A stretch of 64,000 bases of DNA from Nymphalis io (lineage: Eukaryota; Arthropoda; Insecta; Lepidoptera; Nymphalidae), in contig NC_065918.1 in assembly GCF_905147045.1 (NCBI RefSeq), forward strand, positions 16,306,001-16,370,000. The letters are read 5' to 3'. The notes under the pieces are model-generated. The model saw only the letters and a list, made by a program, of their open reading frames with translations. It made no database searches and had not been told where the DNA came from. Of this stretch, positions 36,961 to 48,712 are shown piece after piece (positions within the stretch are counted from its first letter, which is position 1; each line of letters starts with the position of its first letter). The position numbers and the translations under genes are program-made.

Positions 36961-38199
36961 GAAATTTTTTAAATCTTTAGACGGATAACTATCACGGAAA
37001 TTATCAAAGAATTTCTTCGATATTCAAATTAATAATTGTCAAAAAATCAAACATTTCGACGATATTGTCGAGGCTAGTTGAAAAACTCAATGAATAAAAA
37101 AAAAATCTTGTATAAATTAATATATAAAAAAATTACAAATGCATTACGATTCATGATCATTATTAATGGATACATTTATATCTCGTACATAAAAAATGAA
37201 TATCGGTTTACTTAACCCCGTTAAGAGCTTATTAATATTATGTTAAACGAATTCATTTGTTAATCTTAATAACGCTTACAGATATTGCAATAAATATCAT
37301 AATATATAGTCGATGTTTTTCACACGTTATGGATATATTCAAGTAACAGAGTTTATATTTAAGAATTGTAATGACTTAACCTACATGAAAAAAGTATTTA
37401 TACATATTTATATAACAAGTGTTGTAAGAACTTGCTATCTTTCAAATTAGTTTATATACGATTTTATTTTGATTACGAATAACATACCAAGCATACTATA
37501 ACTACAAAAACAATCCTAATAAATAGTTACACGTTTAAAATATAAACAATTTATATAAATGTTTTTGCCATAAACCCTTCTAGAGAAATTTATGAAATTT
37601 CATCGGAAAAAAAATGGTATGGTAAGGGCGCCCTGCGGTGGCGTAGCGGCACGTGTCCCGCAATTTCCACGCCTTCCCGGCGGTGATGTGAAAAATACTC
37701 CACTAAATGTTCGCGTAATATTAACTGTTTTCGATGTTGATGAAAAGTTATTAAGCAACGCGACTTGTATATGTTTTAAGGATGAACTACAATTGTAAAG
37801 TTATATAACTAAATTAAAAAACATGGAGGGACGGAGAATCTTCAAATCTCATCATCAGTAAGTACGTGTTATAAAATTTAAAAGAGAAATCTAGAAGAAC
37901 AAGCGGTGATTACCATTTACAATATCAATGGCCTCGTAGATGCAAATTATTATCAAGCACACCTCATCCGATTCATATTTATGTATTAACATAATTTCGT
38001 AGACAGAACAAAATAACCAATGTCTTTAATTATTTTGTATTTAGAAGGCTAGCGATTCTTGGATTGCTAGATGTAACTAATTACACACACATACAATAAC
38101 TTGATATAATTCGATTTTCAAATATAATTTAATCTCGATGTTGTTAATAAAATATTAATAATAAATATAAAAATAAGAGTATTTGGAGAAACCGTTACT

Positions 38200-38980
38200 T
38201 ACGCTCGTTAAGAAAACATTTTATTTCGCGTAATGGCTCCAACGCAATACAAAACCCGATCCGGCTAATCTTAATCCAACAATATTATTGCGTTTCCCAT
38301 CGCCTAACCAAACAAACCATAACACGCAGCGTCCGACACGCTTAACCATTCTTTTAGCGAAATGTCAATGTTCGCGACATGTAATATATCATTTTAAGTC
38401 GGAGCAAACAAAGCCAATATAAAAGCTTTCACACGCGATCCCCGAAAGTCGTCGGCAAACAAACATCGAAACTATCCCGGGCTAAGCCACTCATGAATAG
38501 AAGCGGTCCCCAGCTATGAATGTTAAGTTTTGTCGTGAACGCACGCGTCGCAAACGAAATATTAATCCGATGCGCGTTAATGGAAATCGTGTAGGCTCTG
38601 CAAACAAGTGTGTAGTTACTCTGTGGACGTCGCTCGAGGAGCAATAAATTGCAGCGACCTCGCTCGGAGTGCAGTCGAGTGCAGGGAGGTCTCAGCGTCC
38701 CTCTCGGCTGTGACGAGTTTTTATTATGTCTCACTCACCCCCGGGTTCGATGACTAAAGGGAAAAACCACTTCGAGTATAACTTGATGCACGCTACGTTT
38801 TCCACGTTCGCGACGTTCCTCGGGAGTTGTGGTTTGCATACTGGGGTGAGGATGGATCTGAAATTGATGGGCAGGTTACACTCGGGTATCCATTCGATTG
38901 GCTAATGGAAATTGATACAAAATCCGTAATCATTGAAACCGTTGCGAACCGTGTGGTCTTTTTTCTCTGCTCGCTCTTCA
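38200..38980. promoter_or_regulatory. Candidate regulatory island
   Basis: Unique GC-richer DNA including 'ggcagg', 'tcgctcgg' and a TAATTAC-type flank. A 101-codon minus-strand open frame at 38429-38734 has no domain. Separated from the next block by AT-rich DNA near 39030-39130. Confidence 0.33.
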
Positions 38981-39129
38981 AGCAATTGTTTTTATATGAC
39001 TTTCGTATCTATATAAGTAATTTCCTTTTACATTAATTTCAAAATATGTTTCATTTGATTAATTTTAAATCACGTTAACTAAATTAAGTAAGTTCCATCA
39101 TCATAGATTTAAAGCAAATAAGCGACCCT

Positions 39130-40060
39130 AATAATTTGTGTAGAAATTAACGTAATGAACACATCGAACGTATTGCGCGAATAATACATTACGAAATCAT
39201 CCAATTCCCGATTATCTCCCGCCGTTGTGGGCCTTTATTAGATTAATACAATGAAAATTAAAACAATTTGCCGGATAAATATCTTCGCGCGGAGTATCAG
39301 TGGCATCCCTATTTATCCCTAGTGAAGGGCAAGCCGGATAACCCCTCTTAAAAGCTAGGAGCAGTCAGCATTAAATGGAATAAAGCGAATGAAGTCGAGC
39401 GGTCGCGCCTCGCGCCCCCGCGACGACTGAATTTCATTAGGCTCCCGAACCCTCTGCGCCCCCAAAAGCCACTTTACAACGGAAAATGGTATTATGATAA
39501 TACTTAGAGCCTTATAAAATTTTGCTGAATAAACATTTTTGTGTAATTGTACAATAACACAATTTTTAAAATCAAGGATAATGTTCGGCTTTAATTTCAT
39601 AACGGTTATAAAAGTGAAAATTTTTAACGCTTCATCGTTTCGTTATTTTTCATCGACAGCTTAAAAAGTAATGCAAAAACATCCACGGGGTTGTAGAGAA
39701 AGGACGAGAAATGAGGTTGACCATTAATTGTGCGGGTCGAAGCTCGCATTCGCGGAGACGAGTGCGGTGCCGCGGGGGGAGTCGGGAAATGCGAAATAAA
39801 TGCTCGGCTTAAATACGAAAGGGATCGGGCATCGCCCGCGGCAGGGGAGTCGCGCCCCAAAGTGGTATTTTCACTTCGCTAATCGGATAACCACTTAACG
39901 AATGGGTCACTGCACGCCAAACGTATTTTCACACGACTTACCCAGAGGGATGCCGAAGATACCGCATCTTACGAGAGAAAACTTACGTCCCCGGTGTAAC
40001 GGTCACGTCGGATACGATGCGAACCGTATCGATTACGAGAAATAAGCAATTTAAGCTCTC
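39130..40060. promoter_or_regulatory. Candidate regulatory island before last major coding exon
   Basis: Unique DNA rich in CG dinucleotides at 39390-39430 and 39720-39860, ending about 120 bases before a coding exon. Open frames on the minus strand (39355-39600, 39624-39860) carry no recognised domain. Confidence 0.33.
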
Positions 40061-40180
40061 TTTATTGATATTGCGTTAGTTACAGCATCGGCTATAGCGA
40101 TTAATCTAATATCAATGCTTTGTACTATGGCGTATTGTTTGATTTCGGTTTATGATATGAGCTTATGATTATCTTTACAG

Positions 40181-40770
40181 ATGAGGAAAGGAAGGGCGAC
40201 GAGTTGCTGCAGGGGATGCATAGCCAGCTGCTTGGTTACGGAATAAAGGAGGAGTCAAAGCGAGGAACTTCGGATTGTGGAGTGCCGATACCGGCGTCCA
40301 AGCCGAAGATATGGTCACTAGCAGATACGGCAGCTTGTAAAACGCCGCCACCCGCAGCACAGCCGTGGCCCCAGCATGGTTACGGACCTGGACCTGAGCG
40401 AGCTGTAGCTGGCGATGGCAGCTCTAATGGATTCGCTTTACCTGCGACAGCGGCGGCAAGTCCAGCTAGCGGCTCTTATGGCCGGTACGGTGGCTTTCCC
40501 GGTGCCCAATATGGAGGCCAGCACCCTTGCGTGCACCCAGCTGCCTTTCCTGATGTTCAAACAGACACTCCACCCCAGACGCCACCCAACATGAAAGTGC
40601 CCAGCGTAGCAAATCCGCTCGGTAGTGGTGGTGGCTCTGGATACTGCTTTCCACGGCACCAACAGTCACCACAGCGCGACCCCTACCACAACCCCCACCA
40701 TGCTAATAATCACCAGCCCAATCAACATCACGAAAGCTCGGCTGCCTTCAAACCCTTTTATAAAAGGTAA
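40181..40770 (+). CDS. mirr: mirr exon with Iro box and one C-terminus
   Basis: Two bases complete an aspartate (G+AT) and 195 codons follow to a TAA stop at 40768-40770. After DEERKGDELLQGMHSQLLGY comes the Iro box region, KPKIWSLADTAACKTPP (from 40300), the diagnostic C-terminal motif of the family. A Gly/Ala/Pro/Tyr-rich stretch (GRYGGFPGAQYGG) follows, then TPPQTPPNMKVPSVANPLG, and a His/Asn/Gln-rich tail ending FKPFYKR. The stop overlaps a donor-like AAAAG|GTAAAT at 40767, so the exon may end at 40766 and splice to 42855. There the first bases G-TAA restore the same Arg-stop. An internal phase-1 donor candidate G|GTAGTG at 40622 would replace the last 49 residues by the frame starting at 42857. 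AATAAA at 41310-41315 could end an unspliced form. Confidence 0.93.
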
Positions 40771-42854
40771 ATATACGATCACTTACTATTGTCGTAAAAT
40801 TAAAACGAGTATTCGCCTCGTATAGTCTATCAAAGTTGATAAGTAATATATTAAAGGATAGGCTATGAATCTTAAAGAACATAAGCTATTAAAACGATAC
40901 TCGGTGATTGATTCAAATTGTCGAGCTAACTCGATGCTCATATGCAAACGAGGGAAATCGTAAATGGACGATCGTAGTAAAGATATCGATAGGACCATAA
41001 ACAGAGTTGCGGTTTAGTAGAGGCTTGAGTTGAGTGTCATGTCAGTAATTGAAAACAATGGAGGCGCGTCGAGGCGGAAGGGAGCGAGGGCGGCGAGGCG
41101 AGATTGCAATCTTATGTCATTTGTCAGTGTCAGCGCGCACCGCACACCTACGGACGCTGCTGACCTGCCCAAATTACATGTCTCCGTGATGCGTAATGTT
41201 TGTATCAGATCTCATAGCCCACAATCAATCAAAGTTTACGCTTTATTCATTCACTCGTCATGAAAGATAATAATAATAATGTACTACTATTAGGAACATC
41301 TTTGTTACTAATAAAATGTATGTTTTAAAATTTAATATTGTATTATTATCAGTTGATTACTATTATATTAAATTAACTTCGAAATATTTCAAAAATTAAA
41401 TTTCAAAAAAGTAAGTAAATTATACAAAATGCTTTGATCTCTAGGGTCTTAATATTTAAAAGATTAACTTTTAAATAAAAAAAAACATTACAAAAATTAT
41501 AAAACGAGGTTCATAATTAAAACAAGCCTTGTATAACGCGACCATAAATGCATAGATTTCGATCGTGCGGAGGACAGCGACGAGATAGGGTCGTCTAGTG
41601 ACATTTTTCTAAGAGTCGTCAAAGCATTTCTTAGAACACACCGCAGAATCCTCGCCTCATTACAATAAATCGCGTCGTCGACGCCGCCGCACACGGAGGC
41701 ATCGCCAGGAATTCTGTATCGACCGAACACTCACAAATTCACATCTATAACCTTTTGTATTATTTTCGATTTCACGCCTTTTTGCCAAGCGAATTCCTTG
41801 ACGCGAAAATAACCCCTTATCGCGGCATTCTTTTAAAGGAGCCAAAAAGAATGCCCGAAATCGACGGTCCTCGTTTTTGACTTAAATAACATACCTGTAT
41901 ATTTTTTATTCAAGCAAGTAATATTACTACCATATCAAACCTTCAATGCCCTCCTAAGCGTACCTACGTTACTCAATAAAGTTATTTAAATTATAATATT
42001 ATGTTTCGCAGCCTAATTCAGAGAATGTAATTCGATCAATATCGTATTTATTGTGCCTCAGTTTAGAAGATTACCATGCATTGTAATGCATAATGCATGA
42101 CTCGATCAAAAATATGTTAGTAAATCATCATTTTGTTTGTAATCCGGGCACACCTAAGTCTAATACCATTCACTACAGTTCATTTGAATAATACAAAGCG
42201 GGAATTGTTCTAAGGGTAAAAAACGTTAATTTATGAATGTACAATGAGTATTGTTCGCGGCGGCGTCGAGTCGGCGCGGGCGCACGGCAGCGAGCTCCTT
42301 AGCGAGATAACGTTGCCGGTCGTGCGTGGGCGCGAGCTCAATGGGCTCTCTTCATTCACAACACTACCTCCACATTAAAGCCGCTTTAAGTTTTTTTTAC
42401 CACGACGCCCTAATCTTCCCTCTTATCTTTCGATCCTCGGGTCCTTCGCCGTTTCATTCAGGCGCGGGTCCGGCCGACCCGTTCGACTTCTTTTTTCATT
42501 GACGCCATACAAAGTTTAGATGACCGCGGGCGAGGTCAAATTTTTATTTCTTTCACATTTCGGTTTTCCGGTCCGAGCGATTCGTTAATAAATTCTCAGA
42601 TAATGAGACTGAACGTTTCGTCACCTCGTCTCGATTGCTTCGGGATGTTTTTTTTCGGCCGTTATGTGTGAACGCGGCGGAGGGCTCAGGCGACACTCCG
42701 ATAGAATCGAATCTGAACGGACCTTGTTTTTTGGTAATTTAAATACCGCTATTCTTTTTAAGCGACCCTTTCTGTTCATATCTCGTCCCGTTCGGAAGCG
42801 TTATGAAAATTTGTATCGATCGAAGGATTTTAATAGATTTTTTTTTTGTTGCAG
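40767..42854 (+). other. mirr: Last intron, or 3' UTR of an unspliced form
   Basis: Bounded by GTAAAT at 40767 and by a strong acceptor with a long T run, 'tttttttgttgcag', ending at 42854. It contains AATAAA at 41310, GC-richer unique patches at about 41030-41260 and 41500-41880, and the 42230-42760 island. No repeats recognised. Confidence 0.6.
42230..42760. promoter_or_regulatory. Candidate regulatory island
   Basis: Unique block rich in CG, including 'gcggcggcgtcgag' and 'cgggcgcacgg' near 42260-42290. It ends about 100 bases before the candidate terminal exon. A 64-codon open frame (42664-42858) runs into the splice site but has no domain. Confidence 0.3.
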
Positions 42855-42961
42855 GTAAGCCGAGTGAAACCTGGGTCGCTGCTCCGCCCTCGGCTAGGGA
42901 CTGTTGGAATGGTCACAGTGGCACAGTGTTTCCTATACGATCAACGAAGCGAGCGATTTAG
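42855..42961 (+). CDS. mirr: Candidate alternative last coding exon of mirr
   Basis: The start is set by the strong acceptor at 42854. In the register beginning with the AAG at 42857, 34 codons (KPSETWVAAPPSARDC then WNGHSGTVFPIRSTKRAI) run to TAG at 42959-42961, and then composition drops to AT-rich. To use this frame the upstream exon must end in phase 1. The G|GTAGTG at 40621/40622 does so and would give NPLG-KPSETW. If the upstream exon instead ends at 40766 (phase 2), this exon only supplies Arg-stop and is 3' UTR. The coding reading is supported by GC content and frame end, not by a protein match. Confidence 0.4.
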
Positions 42962-43700
42962 AAATGTTGACATGTCCGTGCAAAGACGAGACGCGTTACA
43001 ATGTAAATTAATTTCATAAAATTCGGTTATCGTGTAGAATAATTATTTTCAAATATCTAAATTAAAATGCACAGATTATTGTAATGTATAAAGTATCTTG
43101 TTGATTTGTACTTAAAAATTTAATTTCATGTGATCTAGATAACGGTTGTCCTTAGAAATTAAATCATTGTATTGAAAAAAAAAAACGGTTGCTCAGTATT
43201 TTTATAGATATAAGAATATTCTGAAAATAATATCTATCCAAGTTATTTATGATTAGAATACACGAAATGCGCAATTACGTGTGAAACTTGACTAGCCATT
43301 GGATTTAGTAAATTGTAAATTATGTTTTATTTTAATTGTCAAGTATGTTAATATTAAGGATTTATTAATGTTTTCTGCGTTCTTCCAATTAAAGAGTTAT
43401 ATTCGAAACGATACGAATGCTTTTTTCTGAGCTAAGTTTACGCGCTCGGTTTACTTGACGATATAATATTAATTTTACAACCGGAATTAGAGTCGAACTG
43501 TCCATCGTCACTAACGATCATTGTAAATAGAACGGAGCTGTGTAGATTTTTTATATTATTTAGTTTCACATCAAGTGTACAAAGTAATTAATACTGTTTT
43601 TTCCACGTCCCACGTTATATACGTCGGATTTATAAATATTGTTTAAAAGTATTATTAGAAGTATATGTAAATAGGTTTATTCTGAATATATTTTATTTTA

Positions 43701-43751
43701 AATAAAAACGATCGCATTCACTTTTATATATATCAGTATATTGTGAATAAA
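43701..43751 (+). terminator. mirr: Polyadenylation signals
   Basis: Two AATAAA hexamers at 43701-43706 and 43746-43751. The downstream 'tattttttcatctgttatgt' is a plausible T/GT-rich element, which favours cleavage near 43760-43775. Confidence 0.55.
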
Positions 43752-44457
43752 TATTTTTTCATCTGTTATGTCACTTAGCGTAACTTAAGCTACCATTTGA
43801 AACAACTGGATCACATTGAACACAATCAGTAACATAATAATCCGTTTATGAAATAACAACTCGTTTTTTTTTTTTTTTTGACATAAACACATTTGTAAAA
43901 TTATTATTATTATTATATTTCATAGTGTTTGTATTATCCTTTTCATTAATATTTAAATAACCATTATACATTGCGATTGTGTTATTTTTTTCAAATAGTT
44001 TTTATAACAATTATGTCATATAATTTAGTATTATTTTTAAACTGTGTATGTCAAATGGTGCATTAGTCAGGTGTTTATCGCTTACATTTAAGTTTCATAA
44101 ACATAAAATATTTATTATAAAACACTTGGGCAATATTTGATCTCCGCAATTATTATCTTGGTCACCATTACACATTGAGGCTTAAACAAAAATCCCATTT
44201 CATCAAAAACTTTAAACGTGACCAAAATCGAATACATTCGCTTAATATTAATTGTTCTATATAGATATTTATAGAATATGTACCTATTAATTATTATTAT
44301 AAGTAAAATTATGTAACAATTGTAATTAAATCTTTATTTCAAATTAGTTTATTTCATTTCACCCTTCTAACGACCGCCTGGAAACCTCTACCGAAATTAA
44401 ATTGTAGTTTCAGATTTCAACAAAAATGAACTGAACCCTATTTATTATCCTATATGA

Positions 44458-44692
44458 GCCGAGATGGACAAGTGGTAAGAACGCGTGAATCTTAACCGAT
44501 GATCGTGGGTTCTAACCCGGGCAAGCATCACTGAATTTTCATGTGCTTAATTTGTAATTATAATTCATCTCGTGCTTGACTTGTGTCTAATTGCACTGAT
44601 ATTCTGCCACATGTGTATTCCACCAACCCACATTGGAGCAGCGTGGTGGAATAAGCTCCAAAAGCAACAGTGGAACATTCACAGGCTGTTAC
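44458..44692 (+). repeat. Metulj-like SINE with two internal deletions
   Basis: Head 'gccgagatgg' with B box 'gggttctaacccggg'. The 'ggaaaacatcgtgagg' part is missing after 'tcgtgcttgac', and the text before 'caacagtggaacattc' is shortened. It ends 'caggctgttac' about 0.7 kb beyond the predicted mirr transcript end. Flanks share an imperfect 'tatttat'-type repeat. Confidence 0.9.
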
Positions 44693-46257
44693 TATTTATC
44701 ATATGTGCGACAATGGTTGTGTTAATCAAAGTGCTTAAAATCATTAATTAAAACAATTTAAGAGCAAAATTCAATTTGAAATATGTCACGTAATTCTTTT
44801 CTTTATTAAGTATAAAGATTTAAAACAAAGATAAGGAAGCAAGCGGAGAGTTTAAGGAGTTTCAATGTTGAATAATGTTCAAACAAAATGAGAAAAAAGT
44901 CGATAATGAGCCAGTAAAAGTCCGGGAGGGTTGCTCCCTTGGCTCTTAACTCCTAAACAATACTTAAGAGTTAATAAAAGAACCACTTTTTTAAAGAGCG
45001 CCTCGAATAAGGAACCCCGAATTCGGTTCAGTTAATTTAGTTTAATTAAGGGAATTTAAATTAACAGTCGATGGTAGTGTATTGGATAAACTCGTTTATT
45101 GGATTAAGTAATATCGTGTTGGTTAGTTGGATCAGTTCAAACGTTATAACTACTTAATAACGATAACGTTAGTAGTCGAGCTGATGAAATAAATACTAAT
45201 ACAAGCCGCTAACTACGTTACAGGATATGCTATTTATAATTCTGATTTAGATGAAGTAAAAATAAATGTAATTAATTTATCATTATGATATACAATTACA
45301 ATTTATCTAAAACAAAATCTAATGAAATAAACAGTAATTGAAAAGCTAATCTTACAATTGATGTAGTTTAGACATTATTATCAAAAGGTAAGAAAGAAGT
45401 ATGTGTAAGATAAGACATTGGAAATTATAACCATAATAAAACAAAGGTTGGACAGCAGAACGGCGTTTTGATAATAAATGTTATGAAAAAAATAAATTAA
45501 TATTACTTTTTAAGGACTTAACGAGCAAACGTTGAACTCTTGAAAGTAATAATACTCGTATCGTAAGTCGTTGATGTCCGTCCAGAAAGCAATAAGCTAT
45601 GATAGTCGGACAAACAAAACCAATGATTGATATGCTTAATCAAATCCCTAAATAGCAATTGAATGCGTAATAAAATCTCCAGCACTCATAAAATCGTCAT
45701 AAACATTGACAACACAAATAGCAGCTAATAATCTGCGGGACCAATCAAATGGTGCGGTTGATTCGAATATTTTATAGTATACCTTTATAGTATCAGGGCG
45801 AGATGAGCATTGCGGATGATTACGGTAATAAAACTGTTTACTTTAGTTCTGATCTTAATTAGCTTATTCTATTTACTCTTTGTGTTGAATTAATCTTAGA
45901 ATTGAGTTTTCGGTATATTCTGAGGTATTGTTTCATCATACGGCGTAATAGTTAGTTTTGCGCCATGTGATTTATTCCTCAAGTATAAGTAGTTTAACTG
46001 CGGAGTTAGTTTATCGTCGTAACAAGTTTCCGGCGAGGCTCGCCAGATGTCGCACCTGGTTCCAACTTTCCAGTATCGCATGCCACAGTCTTTATTAGTT
46101 ATAACTACAATTAATGCACTTTTCTTATTGATGTGTAAACATTGATATTAAAATTACGATTGTTTTTAAAATTATAATAGCCTAGAAATAATAATTATGT
46201 TTATGATGATATCTCGATATCATCTCGAGTTATTATAATAGTTGTCTTAATAAACGT

Positions 46258-46400
46258 ATAAGAACATGAAATTCACGCTCGTCATTTTAACGGTCTAATA
46301 TTAAAGTGGGTGAAATTGCCAAGCGTAGCTACTTATGTAATTAAATTATATACTAAAACATTATCCGAAACGCGCTGCATCATCGGGTATAAGTTTTATG
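46258..46400 (+). repeat. Uninterrupted copy of the 15640-16260 repeat
   Basis: 'acatgaaattcacgctcgtc' is followed by 'gtgggtgaaat', 'cacttatgt'-like text, 'cgaaacgcgctgcatcatc' and 'aagttttatgtac', collinear with the two halves flanking the SINE at 15916-16184. It serves as an empty-site comparison. Confidence 0.6.
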
Positions 46401-47375
46401 TACATTGATTTAATATTTTTTGTTAGGTATTGCAAAGAAACGATTCCTCGTGTTTTACTATAGATGTACATATATGAGCATAAAAGCCTATTGATTGACT
46501 ACCGACGCACATCGAAGCTATGAGACATATAGAAACTAAGAGAAGACGTCAGTTTTATGTACTAAAAAAGGACTTGGAGAAAAATTGCAGAAACAAGAAA
46601 AGAAACAAGAAACCTGTCATACCGAGTTTTCATAGTGAATACATCCTTCGGTAAAGTATTCGTTTCTATAATAAAAACTTAAGCTTTGTCGTTTAATCTC
46701 GAATCTCATCGTCAAAAACATTAAGAAAAAAGATTTGTTACGATGATAAAAAGCTTGGAATAAGTATTTTTTGATTTTCAGAAATATTATTATATAATTA
46801 TATTTAATTAACATAACCATGCAATTAAATTGATGAAAAAAGACGCTTTTAAATTTAGTTTAATCTTGTAAAATGATAATATAGAGGTACTACATGAATG
46901 AAGTAATCTCACAAAGTCAAAAGTGTACAAAAGTTTATTTAGAACAGCAAATTTATATAGTTTTATAGTTTTTTAGGTTTGACAAAGGTGTTTCTCTGAA
47001 AACGAACTAATTGCATTTCATTTTACTTGCGACGGCATATTCATTGATATGTTATTGCTATTGTAGTTGACATTAATATTTTGTTTCACGTGGCAGTATA
47101 ATAAAATTAAAGTACTTTTATAACTCAAATAATTATTATATAATATACTTTATTTATATTAAAAATAGTCATATAGAATAGTGCCAGATTAATTTATTTC
47201 AATATTCTTTTTACTTTATTAAAATTTCCAAAGGGGTATATTGATAATATTTCAATTTAACTTTCAGGGTTGAAAAGTGAATCCTTTGAAGAAAAAGACA
47301 TATAGTTGGAATTAACTATACGCGTTTAAACTACGTAAGTATAGTGACATGGAATAAACGGTCATTACTATAAGT

Positions 47376-47669
47376 AACAGCCTGTGAATGTCCCACTGCT
47401 GGGCTAAGGCCTCCTCTCCCTTTTGAGGAGAAGGTTTGGAGCTTATTCTCGCACATCCACGCTGCTCCAATGCGGGTTGGTAGAATACACATGTGGCAGA
47501 ATTTCAATGAAATTAGACACATGCAGGTTTCCTCACGATGTTTTCCTTCACCGTCAAGCACGAGATGAATTATAAACACAAATTAAGCAAATGAAAATTC
47601 AGCGGTGCTTGCCCGAGTTTGAACATACGATCATCGGTTAAGATTCACGCGTTCTAACCACCAGGCCAA
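47376..47669 (-). repeat. Metulj-like SINE
   Basis: Reverse-oriented, near full length. A short insertion ('tctcgcacatcc') interrupts the usual 'cttattccaccacgctgct'. The tRNA-like head is slightly truncated at 'accaccaggccaat'. Confidence 0.92.
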
Positions 47670-48078
47670 TAAAACAGTAAATTTATTTCGTAAATATAAA
47701 ACTGAAACTTTACGTTCGAAAAGTACTGAAATATTCAAGGATCATCCTGGTTAACCTCCAGAAACGTCCAGTTGGCGGTGCCGAGGTCAAACTTCGAGTC
47801 GGTTTCCGTAAACCGCGTATTCGAGGTTTAATTATATGATAATTAGTGCGTTTTAATTTATAAACGTATAAATAGGGCAAGTAATAGTATTTCAACCACT
47901 AAGATTATGATATATTTATGTGATAAAGATGATACAACGAAATAAGTGTTAAGCATTAACTTTAGCCTTGGAGATAGTTCCTTCTTGAAACTATAACTGA
48001 CTTGGAATGCGGTTTCTAATAAGAAGAGCTGACGATAAAATCAGTAAATACTTTTGTAAATTATAATATACTATAATC

Positions 48079-48307
48079 CAGTGGGATGGAAATAAGACAC
48101 GACTGGAAAGAGTTCAGGCGCAGAACGGCTTTACGCGCTATCTAAGCCACGGGAGTGTACAACATCCAACTTCCAGATTCTGGGCCACTACTGAGAAATC
48201 TTCGACAAAAAACTTCATTAACTTTTTATTGGCCCGACCTGGGATGTGAACCCTGCACCTCCGGGTCTGCGGTCTTACATGTAGCCACTAGACCAACGAG
48301 ACAGTCA
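48079..48307 (-). repeat. tRNA-derived SINE (family C)
   Basis: On the minus strand: 'ctcgttggtctagtggctac' (A box), 'ggtgcagggttcacatccca' (B box), 'gggccaataaaaagttaatg', then 'cagtagtggcccag' and a body ending at 'cgtgtcttatttccatccca'. This is the best preserved copy of the family in the window. Confidence 0.82.
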
Positions 48308-48639
48308 ATAAAAATAAAAATAAAGTCGAATCGAACTATTGGATAAAGTTAAAGATTGAGGGGTTACAGAGCCCCAAAGATTTCACAAGATCTCCGTCTC
48401 AGGGCGTTATATTATTATACGAAGTTGTTTTCAAAAATTTAAATATATTTTTCAGTTTAGGCTGTGCGTTGTTCGATACTTGTATAATATATAAAAAATA
48501 ATATTAAAAAATCGAAAGCTTTAAAGAAATTAATTATTATGTATTAAAGCTGAGATATCTTACGGCGTTACATATAAACGTTGTTTAGCGGTTGATTACT
48601 TTTTAATGCTATGTCTTCTTCTTTCGAATGTCAAATCGA

Positions 48640-48712
48640 TAATGACAGAAAGAGCGAAATCATTGTTTAACTGAACAGCCGCCAAGAAACGTTTATAAAT
48701 AAAGTCGTTAGA
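48640..48712 (+). repeat. Dispersed repeat shared with 29200-29270
   Basis: 'gacagaaagagcgaaatca' followed by 'acagccgcc', 'acgtttataaataaagtc' and 'gtta', collinear with the copy in the mirr intron. Confidence 0.6.

Larger units (their letters stand above)
35888..40180 (+). other. mirr: 4.3-kb mirr intron
   Basis: Donor GTTCGT, acceptor 'atctttacag' at 40180. It contains GC-richer unique blocks (36220-36960, 38200-38980, 39130-40060) and AT-rich filler (about 36970-38200). No SINE or other repeat was recognised in it, unlike the larger introns. Confidence 0.85.
42855..43760 (+). other. mirr: Probable terminal exon / 3' UTR of mirr
   Basis: Begins at the 42854 acceptor and runs into AT-rich sequence with two AATAAA signals at 43701-43706 and 43746-43751, the second followed by a T-rich stretch. 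No repeats interrupt it, which suits a transcript end. Confidence 0.6.

Noticed and set aside
47331..47579. 82-codon minus-strand frame, and similar ones at 30168-30359 and 62892-63092
   Set aside because: All three translate the same Metulj-like SINE body; shared peptide text reflects the repeat, not a gene family.
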